In this document: in pieces, positions 4,981 through 10,000 of the stretch
Numbering within the stretch: the first letter of the stretch is position 1
Layout: the number at the start of each line of letters is the position of its first letter
From: Flavobacterium sp.
GTDB taxonomy: Bacteria; Bacteroidota; Bacteroidia; Flavobacteriales; Flavobacteriaceae
DNA length: 10,000 nt
Assembly: GCF_020217025.1 (NCBI RefSeq)
Contig: NZ_JAIWOF010000221.1
Location: forward strand, 1 to 10,000
Direction of reading: 5' to 3'
Translations under genes and position numbers: made by a program
The notes under the pieces: generated by a model
The model's database searches: none
Told to the model about the DNA's origin: nothing
The model's input: the letters and a program-made list of their open reading frames with translations, nothing else

Positions 4981-5880
4981 ATGAACAACGTTAAAAATGT
5001 TTTCAGTATCAAAGATTTAGAAAATCTTTCAGGAATAAAAGCACACACGATTCGTATCTGGGAAAAACGCTATAATGTATTAGAGCCTATGCGTTCAGAT
5101 ACTAACATTCGTTCGTATGATATTAAGAATTTACAAAAGCTTTTAAATATCGTATTACTTCACAATTACGGCTATAAAATTTCAAAAATAGGCACGCTTA
5201 ATCAGGAGCAAATTAACAAGTTAGCCAACGACATTATTTCCGAAAAAAGTGCAAAAAATCACGCCATTAGTACTTTCAAAATGGCAATGATGAATTTTGA
5301 TCAATCTTTGTTTTTCAATACATACAATCAATTATTAAGTGAGAAATCATTTCGTGAAGTATTTTACACTGTTTTTATACCACTGATGCAAGAAATTGGA
5401 TTTCTTTGGCAAACCGAGACCATTTCTCCAGCACACGAACATTTCATTAGTTATTTAATCAAACAAAAACTTTTAATAAATACAGAAAAAGTACAAATAC
5501 TAGAACCAACAAGAACAGACAAAGTTTTTGTGTTATTTCTTCCATTAAATGAAGTTCACGAACTTGGATTAATGTATTTGAATTACGAAATCCTATTAAA
5601 AGGCTACCAAACCATCTATCTTGGAGAAAGTATTCCAACTGACAGCTTGTTAGATTTAATTAATTCTTACGAAAAAATATCTTTTGTAAGTTATTTAACC
5701 GTTGAACCAAATCAGGAAGAAATTGATAATTATATGATTGATATTCAAGCGAAACTTATTGAAAACACCAATCATGAATTGTTATTATTAGGCAGAATGA
5801 CACAATCGATATCATCCAAAGTCATCAAAAATAACGTACATGTATTTAATAGTATAGAAGAACTTTCAAATACTTTATAA
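4981..5880 (+). CDS. MerR-family regulator with a CarH/LitR-type cobalamin-binding module, probable light-responsive repressor of carotenoid genes
   Basis: The 299-aa protein has three parts. Residues 7-75 form a MerR-type winged helix (FSIKDLENLSGIKAHTIRIWEKRYNVLEP, then NIRSYD). Residues about 95-165 are a helical cap like that of methionine synthase, with the W-x9-E-H signature (W143, E153, H154). Residues 180-299 resemble the Rossmann-type B12-binding domain and carry E191-x-H193-x-x-G196, where the histidine ligates cobalt in CarH. CarH/LitR proteins repress carotenoid genes in the dark with adenosylcobalamin and release DNA on illumination. The later GG motif of classical B12 domains is degenerate (LLLGRM), so cofactor binding is not assured. 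The gene sits just upstream of crtIBZ and shares an operator with crtI, so it probably represses both promoters. The ATG at 4981 is preceded by a short leader with GAGAG. The family call is firm; light sensing is an inference. Confidence 0.88.
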   Translation: MNNVKNVFSIKDLENLSGIKAHTIRIWEKRYNVLEPMRSDTNIRSYDIKNLQKLLNIVLLHNYGYKISKIGTLNQEQINKLANDIISEKSAKNHAISTFKMAMMNFDQSLFFNTYNQLLSEKSFREVFYTVFIPLMQEIGFLWQTETISPAHEHFISYLIKQKLLINTEKVQILEPTRTDKVFVLFLPLNEVHELGLMYLNYEILLKGYQTIYLGESIPTDSLLDLINSYEKISFVSYLTVEPNQEEIDNYMIDIQAKLIENTNHELLLLGRMTQSISSKVIKNNVHVFNSIEELSNTL

Positions 5881-5885
5881 AAAGA

Positions 5886-5927
5886 TTTGTTTTGTTTAAC
5901 TTTTTTACTATTTTTGTTAAACAAAAT
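5886..5927 (+). promoter_or_regulatory. crtI promoter with overlapping palindromic operator
   Basis: TTTG (5886-5889) is followed after 19 bp by TATTTTTG (5909-5916), a full match to the Bacteroidetes promoter consensus. The perfect palindrome TTTTGTTAAACAAAA (5912-5926) overlaps the -7 box, and a half-site TTTTGTTTAAC (5890-5900) fills the spacer. The two sites are 22 bp apart, about two helical turns, the same spacing as in the regulator promoter. Expected start of transcription is near 5922. Confidence 0.75.
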
Positions 5928-5935
5928 AAAAACAA

Positions 5936-7396
5936 GTGAGTAAAAACATCGCCATAATCGGTTCAGGATTTTCTTCGTTAGCTGCAGCTTGCTATTTAGC
6001 AAAACAGGGTAACGATGTAACTGTTTACGAAAAAAATAGTACCATAGGAGGAAGAGCGCGTCAACTTAAAAAAGAAGGCTTTACATTCGATATTGGGCCA
6101 ACATGGTATTGGATGCCCGATGTATTTGAGCGTTTCTTTGCTGACTTTGGCAAAAAACCTTCAGATTATTATGAGTTAATTAAACTCTCACCAGCTTATC
6201 AAGTCTATTTTGGACATTTGGATTTTGTTACTATTGCCGATAACTTACCAGAAATTGTAAAAACTTTCGAATCTATAGAGAAAGGAAGCGGAAAGCAATT
6301 AGAGCAATTCATGGCGGAAGCTAAAAGCAATTATAATATCGCCATTAAAGATTTGGTATATCGTCCAGGAGAATCGCCTTTGGAGTTAATTACTTTAGAA
6401 ACAGCCAAAAAAGTGAATCAATTTTTCAGTAATATTAAAAAAGATGTTCGAAAACGATTCAAAAACATGAAATTGGTTCAAATTTTAGAGTTTCCCGTTT
6501 TATTTTTGGGAGCAAAACCAAGCGACACGCCTTCTTTTTACAACTTTATGAACTTTGCCGACTTTGGTTTGGGAACATGGCATCCAAAAAACGGAATGTA
6601 TTCGGTAATTTTAGCTATGGAAACATTGGCGAAAGAATTAGGAGTCAAAATAAAAACTAATGCTAATGTTCAAAAAATTGATGTTACCAACGGAAAAGCG
6701 ACTGGCTTATTAGTAAATAACAAAATCATTACAGCTGATATGGTTCTAAGTGGCGCCGATTATCATCATTCGGAAACTTTATTGGATGAGAAATATCGTC
6801 AGTATTCTGAGAAATATTGGGAAAACAAAACATTTGCTCCTTCTTCGCTCCTATTTTATGTTGGGTTTGATAAGAAAATTGAAAACGTAGAACATCATTC
6901 TTTATTCTTTGATGTAGATTTCAATATTCACGCCGAAGCCATTTACGACAATCCAAAATGGCCTGAAGAACCTTTGTTTTACGCAAGTTTTCCATCAAAA
7001 ACTGATAAAAACTCAGCTCCAGAAGGAAAAGAAGCTGGAATCTTTTTAATTCCTTTGGCACCAGGATTAGAAGATACAAACGAGTTAAGAGAATTATACT
7101 TTGAAAAAATAATCACCCGACTAGAACGACTAACTAATCAAAGTGTGAAAAATAATATTATCTTTAAAGAATCGTTTTGTGTAAATGATTTTGTTAAAGA
7201 ATATAATTCGTACAAAGGGAATGCATACGGTATGGCCAATACCTTATTGCAAACCGCTTTTTTAAGACCTAAATTGAAAAGTAAAAAAGTACAAAATTTG
7301 TATTTTACTGGACAGTTAACCGTACCAGGACCGGGAGTTCCACCGTCCTTAATTTCAGGAAAATTAGTTGCCGATTTAATAAAAAAGTATCAATAG
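5936..7396 (+). CDS. crtI: Phytoene desaturase
   Basis: The 486-aa enzyme is a membrane-associated FAD-dependent desaturase that converts phytoene to lycopene (or an intermediate) in carotenoid synthesis. The N-terminus has the dinucleotide fold AIIGSGFSSLAAACYLA (6-22), a glutamate at the end of strand 2 (YEKN), and IGGRARQ (37-43). The next segment, FTFDIGPTWYWMPD (49-62), is typical of CrtI. The C-terminal bacterial carotenoid desaturase motif is NLYFTGQLTVPGPGVPPS (about 454-471). Length is usual for the family. The start must be GTG at 5936: an in-frame stop lies at 5927-5929 and the FAD fold begins within five residues. The leader would be only about 14 nt with no Shine-Dalgarno sequence. 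The gene is first in the crtI-crtB-crtZ operon, and its promoter carries the palindromic operator. A gap of 1 nt separates it from crtB. Confidence 0.95.
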   Translation: MSKNIAIIGSGFSSLAAACYLAKQGNDVTVYEKNSTIGGRARQLKKEGFTFDIGPTWYWMPDVFERFFADFGKKPSDYYELIKLSPAYQVYFGHLDFVTIADNLPEIVKTFESIEKGSGKQLEQFMAEAKSNYNIAIKDLVYRPGESPLELITLETAKKVNQFFSNIKKDVRKRFKNMKLVQILEFPVLFLGAKPSDTPSFYNFMNFADFGLGTWHPKNGMYSVILAMETLAKELGVKIKTNANVQKIDVTNGKATGLLVNNKIITADMVLSGADYHHSETLLDEKYRQYSEKYWENKTFAPSSLLFYVGFDKKIENVEHHSLFFDVDFNIHAEAIYDNPKWPEEPLFYASFPSKTDKNSAPEGKEAGIFLIPLAPGLEDTNELRELYFEKIITRLERLTNQSVKNNIIFKESFCVNDFVKEYNSYKGNAYGMANTLLQTAFLRPKLKSKKVQNLYFTGQLTVPGPGVPPSLISGKLVADLIKKYQ

Positions 7397-7397
7397 T

Positions 7398-8237
7398 ATG
7401 AAGTCCATTTTTGATAACGTTTCATTTGATTGTAGCGTAAAAGTTACGAAAGCGTACAGCACATCATTTTCATCTGCTGTAAAAATGTTGGCTCCTAGTA
7501 TCCGACAAGACATCTATAACATTTATGGTTTTGTTCGCTTTGCGGATGAAATTGTAGATACTTTTCACGATTACGATAAAGAAGCCTTGTTTTCTCAGTT
7601 TGAAAATGAATTAAGTTTAGCGCTATCACAAAGAATTAGTTTAAATCCAATTTTAAATTCATTTCAACATACTGTGAATAAATATAATATTCCACAGGAA
7701 ATGATTGATGCCTTTATGAAAAGCATGAAACTTGATTTAAGCAAAAGTGAATACAAAACAACAGAAGAATATCAAGAATATATTTATGGTTCAGCTGATG
7801 TTGTGGGATTAATGTGCTTGAAAGTTTTCGTAAACGGAAATGATGAAAAGTACAATGAATTAAAAGATTCAGCTATGCGATTAGGATCAGCTTTTCAAAA
7901 AGTGAATTTCTTACGCGACTTAAAAGCAGATTTTGAAGAATTAAGTAGAACTTATTTCCCTAATACCGATTTGAATCATTTAGATGAAAAATCAAAACAA
8001 GAAATCATTGCTGATATTGAAAGTGATTTTGAAGCTGCTTATGAAGGAATTAAAAACTTACCTTTAGAAGCTAAATTTGGCGTTTATACGGCATACAGAT
8101 ATTATAAAAAATTATTGAAAAAGCTTCAAAAAACACCTTCTTTAGAAATCAAAAATACGCGTATACGAGTTTCTGATTATCAAAAAGTAGAATTATTGGC
8201 CAGATGTTACGTCAAATACAGATTAAATATAATTTAA
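7398..8237 (+). CDS. crtB: Phytoene synthase
   Basis: The 279-aa enzyme joins two geranylgeranyl diphosphates to give phytoene, the first committed carotenoid step. It belongs to the squalene/phytoene synthase family. Both aspartate-rich motifs for magnesium diphosphate are present: FADEIVD (D50, D54) and FLRDLKADF (D174, D178), the second within the family signature that continues to SRTYFP. The N-terminal SFSSAVKML segment also fits. The ATG at 7398 comes 1 nt after the crtI stop, so translation is probably coupled. Length is typical of compact Bacteroidetes members. It is placed between the desaturase and the hydroxylase, so the operon supplies consecutive steps of one pathway. I see no defect in the coding sequence. 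Confidence 0.95.
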   Translation: MKSIFDNVSFDCSVKVTKAYSTSFSSAVKMLAPSIRQDIYNIYGFVRFADEIVDTFHDYDKEALFSQFENELSLALSQRISLNPILNSFQHTVNKYNIPQEMIDAFMKSMKLDLSKSEYKTTEEYQEYIYGSADVVGLMCLKVFVNGNDEKYNELKDSAMRLGSAFQKVNFLRDLKADFEELSRTYFPNTDLNHLDEKSKQEIIADIESDFEAAYEGIKNLPLEAKFGVYTAYRYYKKLLKKLQKTPSLEIKNTRIRVSDYQKVELLARCYVKYRLNII

Positions 8238-8249
8238 AACTAATATAGT

Positions 8250-8693
8250 ATGTGGTTACACGTTTTAGTATTTTTCACAACCTTTTTCTTCATGGAATTC
8301 ATGGCTTGGTTTAGTCATAAATATATTATGCACGGATTCTTATGGAGTTTACATGCCGATCATCACAAGAAAGATCATGATTCATGGTTTGAACGTAATG
8401 ATGCTTTTTTCATTTTTTATGCTGTTGTGAGTATTGGCTGTTTTTTATTGTGGCAACACAATATCTTAGAAATAGGATTAGCAATTGGATTAGGAATTTT
8501 CGCTTACGGATTGGCCTATTTCTTAGTACATGATATTTTTATTCACCAACGATTTAAATTGTTTAGAAATGCAAACAATCGTTATGCTAAAGCTGTTAGA
8601 CGCGCTCACAAAATGCATCACAAACACATAGGAAAAGAACACGGAGAATGTTTTGGAATGTTAATCGTTCCTTTGAAATACTTCAAAAACTAA
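8250..8693 (+). CDS. crtZ: Beta-carotene hydroxylase (fatty acid hydroxylase superfamily)
   Basis: The 147-aa integral membrane protein is a non-haem di-iron hydroxylase that adds 3-hydroxyl groups to beta-carotene, giving cryptoxanthin and then zeaxanthin. The histidine clusters that bind iron are complete: HKYIMH (H23, H28), HADHH (H35, H38, H39), VHDIFIH (H94, H99) and HKMHHKH (H120, H123, H124). Hydrophobic segments at 4-20, 52-68 and 74-95 fit a membrane enzyme. The ATG at 8250 comes 12 nt after crtB, within the same operon. The coding region runs directly into a strong terminator, so the operon ends here. No lycopene cyclase, needed to make the substrate, is adjacent. Length is close to other bacterial CrtZ proteins. 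Confidence 0.93.
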   Translation: MWLHVLVFFTTFFFMEFMAWFSHKYIMHGFLWSLHADHHKKDHDSWFERNDAFFIFYAVVSIGCFLLWQHNILEIGLAIGLGIFAYGLAYFLVHDIFIHQRFKLFRNANNRYAKAVRRAHKMHHKHIGKEHGECFGMLIVPLKYFKN

Positions 8694-8720
8694 AAAATCC
8701 CGCAGTTGCGGGATTTTTTT
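8692..8720. terminator. Shared bidirectional terminator between the crt operon and the DUF4252 genes
   Basis: An A-tract leads into ATCCCGC (8697-8703), a 4-nt loop and GCGGGAT (8708-8714), followed by a T-tract. The A/T tracts extend the stem. It overlaps the crtZ stop codon on one side and touches the stop of the convergent lipoprotein gene (8720-8722) on the other, so one hairpin serves both operons. Confidence 0.92.
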
Positions 8721-9253
8721 TATTTCATAAGTTGTTGTAAGGATTTCAGTTGCTCCATATCGACTTGTGATTTTTGGAGTAAACTCAGCATATTCATTAT
8801 ATGCGTTGGATTCATATCGTTTCCTAAAACACGAACTACTGCAAAACCATTTTCTTTCTTTCCAGCTAAAACTACGAACTCTTCAATGTGTTCATCATCA
8901 TTCCCAACGAAATAAATAGCTGCTCCATCGTTTCCAGAACCTACTTTCATTAATTGCTGATAGCTTTCGTCTTTCAAAATAGCTTTTACTTCTTTGATTT
9001 CTTTATCATATCCTGATATATCAGTAGAATCAGCTCTGAAAGCTAAAATATTCATTTTATCAAACGATTCTAAAGCCGCTTTTTCAGTTTCAGACAAAGT
9101 AACTTTATCTGTTTTAATGATATTAGAAGCTAAGTCTAATGCAATGAACTTAGATGATTCCGTATTTTTTACAAAATACTTTTGAAGCGTTGGTTTTTCT
9201 TCACAACTCCAAAGTAAAATCACACTTGAAACAAGTAATAGAAACTTTTTCAT
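8720..9253 (-). CDS. DUF4252 lipoprotein
   Basis: The 177-aa protein begins with a lipoprotein signal (MKKFLLLVSSVILLWSC; lipidated Cys17) and should be anchored in the cell envelope. The rest resembles the DUF4252 family, small Bacteroidetes envelope proteins of unknown function: SKFIALDLASNIIK, an Asp/Glu-rich helix, then AFRAD, a KAILKDESYQQLMKVG segment and a beta strand pair ending in FAVVRVLGNDMNP. No catalytic motif is seen. It lies 3 nt downstream of another protein of the same family on the same strand, and the two share the core pattern (helix, then LKVF or LAF, then ELMRV or QLMKV, then a strand). They may act as a pair. It ends at the terminator shared with crtZ. Confidence 0.8.
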   Translation of the reverse strand: MKKFLLLVSSVILLWSCEEKPTLQKYFVKNTESSKFIALDLASNIIKTDKVTLSETEKAALESFDKMNILAFRADSTDISGYDKEIKEVKAILKDESYQQLMKVGSGNDGAAIYFVGNDDEHIEEFVVLAGKKENGFAVVRVLGNDMNPTHIMNMLSLLQKSQVDMEQLKSLQQLMK

Positions 9254-9256
9254 GGT

Positions 9257-9784
9257 TTATTTTTTTGAAGCTTTTTTCAAATCATCACCACCAGGTAAAT
9301 TCATTTTTTCGGTTAACATAGAAATTTCATCTAAACTAAAGTTTCCAGTTAATGATAAAACAATTGTACTAGCATCTTTCATATTAGCTCCTTCAATAAA
9401 CATTAAAAGTTCTTTTACAATGTTTTCGTTAGCACCTGATTTTACATAAATTTTCACATTTTTACCATCGCCATTTACACGCATCAATTCTTCTAAAGGA
9501 TTCGATTTTAAGTAACTATTTACAGTCGCTTTCATATCGGCACCTAATTTTGCATTACTCGTTGTAAACACTTTTAAGTTGTCTAATTTTTTAAGCAAGT
9601 TCATGTATTGTTGCATTTCTTTATCTTTTGCATCCACTTTAACTTTACTCATCATTTCAAACATCTTCTTATTCACAATAACAGATGCTACACCTTCTTT
9701 ATCTTCAAATTTATCAAAAGCGCCTTGTGCAAAAGAAACTGTTGATACCATTAAAAATGCTATAACTACTACTAAATTTTTCAT
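9257..9784 (-). CDS. DUF4252 secreted protein
   Basis: The 175-aa protein has a Sec signal peptide (MKNLVVVIAFLMVSTVSFA, cleavage likely before Q20), so it is exported rather than lipid-anchored. The mature part fits DUF4252: FDKFEDKEGVASVIVNKKMFEMM, then LDNLKVFTTSN, a conserved VNSYLKSNPLEELMRVNGDGKNVKIYVK stretch (split here by the mention only) and a final IVLSLTGNFSLDEISML. The function is unknown. It is followed after 3 nt by a lipoprotein of the same family and preceded after 8 nt by the end of a membrane-anchored protein, so the three form one minus-strand operon. Lysine-rich, with no cysteines in the mature part. Confidence 0.8.
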   Translation of the reverse strand: MKNLVVVIAFLMVSTVSFAQGAFDKFEDKEGVASVIVNKKMFEMMSKVKVDAKDKEMQQYMNLLKKLDNLKVFTTSNAKLGADMKATVNSYLKSNPLEELMRVNGDGKNVKIYVKSGANENIVKELLMFIEGANMKDASTIVLSLTGNFSLDEISMLTEKMNLPGGDDLKKASKK

Positions 9785-9792
9785 TTTTCTTA

Positions 9793-10000
9793 TTATTTAA
9801 AAATTGTTTTTTTTGTTTTTTCGTATTCTTCTAAATATACTACACTTTCCATGCCAATGTTAACTTGTTCTGAAACCATTAATAAGGCTTTCTGTGTAGC
9901 GGCAAAGGCTTCTTCTGGATTATCATATGTTCCTAAATCTTCTTTCTTAGGTTCGGATGGATAAAAATAGAAGGTTGCCAATCCAAAAAGTACAACAAAA
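9793..10000 (-). CDS. C-terminal part of a membrane-anchored protein (runs off the right edge)
   Basis: The open frame continues past the window edge, so the start is not seen. The visible 68 residues begin with the end of a hydrophobic segment (FVVLFGLATFYFY), followed by PSEPKKEDLGTYDNPEEAFAATQKALLMVSEQVN and a charged tail ending in TKKTIFK. An internal TTG at 9981 could be mistaken for a start, but it lies inside the hydrophobic segment. The layout (one membrane helix followed by a helical tail) and the position just before two DUF4252 genes fit a pattern I recall in Flavobacteriia, in which an ECF sigma factor and a small membrane protein, possibly an anti-sigma factor, precede the DUF4252 genes. 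That role is an inference. The coding evidence itself is good. Confidence 0.7.
   Translation of the reverse strand, partial: FVVLFGLATFYFYPSEPKKEDLGTYDNPEEAFAATQKALLMVSEQVNIGMESVVYLEEYEKTKKTIFK

Noticed and set aside
5772..6002. Minus-strand open frame across the crtI promoter
   Set aside because: It overlaps the ends of the regulator and crtI and crosses the operator; it has no recognisable domain.

Overview
The window looks like a chromosomal segment of a Flavobacterium-type member of the Bacteroidetes (Flavobacteriia). The DNA is AT-rich. Promoters fit the Bacteroidetes pattern (TTG, about 19 bp, TAnnTTTG) rather than the E. coli one, Shine-Dalgarno sequences are weak or absent, and lipoproteins follow the usual Bacteroidetes pattern. 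The content also fits: an FKBP lipoprotein with Asp-rich repeats, a zeaxanthin-type crt cluster and DUF4252 proteins.

Left part (1-1260, accessory in character): the left edge holds a fragment of an RHS-repeat-associated core coding sequence (minus strand) whose frame is closed by an upstream stop. Next is a minus-strand hypothetical protein of 247 aa. Four 11-bp tandem repeats lie between its predicted promoter and its start codon. A strong bidirectional hairpin terminator follows.

Middle (1259-4407, core-like): a minus-strand FKBP-type prolyl isomerase lipoprotein is divergent from a tight plus-strand operon of an S4-domain RNA-binding protein (Hsp15-like), a TPMT-family methyltransferase and a PyrR-like phosphoribosyltransferase. 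The last gene overlaps convergently, by 9 bp, with shikimate kinase (aroK) on the minus strand.

tRNA block (4483-4839): two identical tRNA-Lys(TTT) genes are followed by a hairpin and a class II tRNA-Leu(GAG). The first tRNA-Lys has a near-consensus promoter back-to-back with the aroK promoter, and its leader and trailer can pair around it.

Carotenoid locus (4840-8720, plus strand): a MerR-family regulator keeps both sequence signatures of the CarH/LitR B12-dependent photoreceptors (W-x9-EH and E-x-H-x-x-G). It is followed by crtI (phytoene desaturase), crtB (phytoene synthase) and crtZ (beta-carotene hydroxylase), and the cluster ends in a strong terminator shared with the genes on the other side. 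No lycopene cyclase lies in the cluster. The regulator promoter and the crtI promoter share a 38-bp element (33 of 38 positions identical without gaps) that contains a perfect 15-bp palindrome overlapping the -7 box. This is the most striking regulatory feature of the window: the regulator probably represses its own gene and the pigment operon through the same operator, and it may respond to light or cobalamin.

Right edge (8720-10000, minus strand): a three-gene unit reads leftward from outside the window. It consists of the C-terminal part of a membrane-anchored protein, a secreted DUF4252 protein and a DUF4252 lipoprotein.
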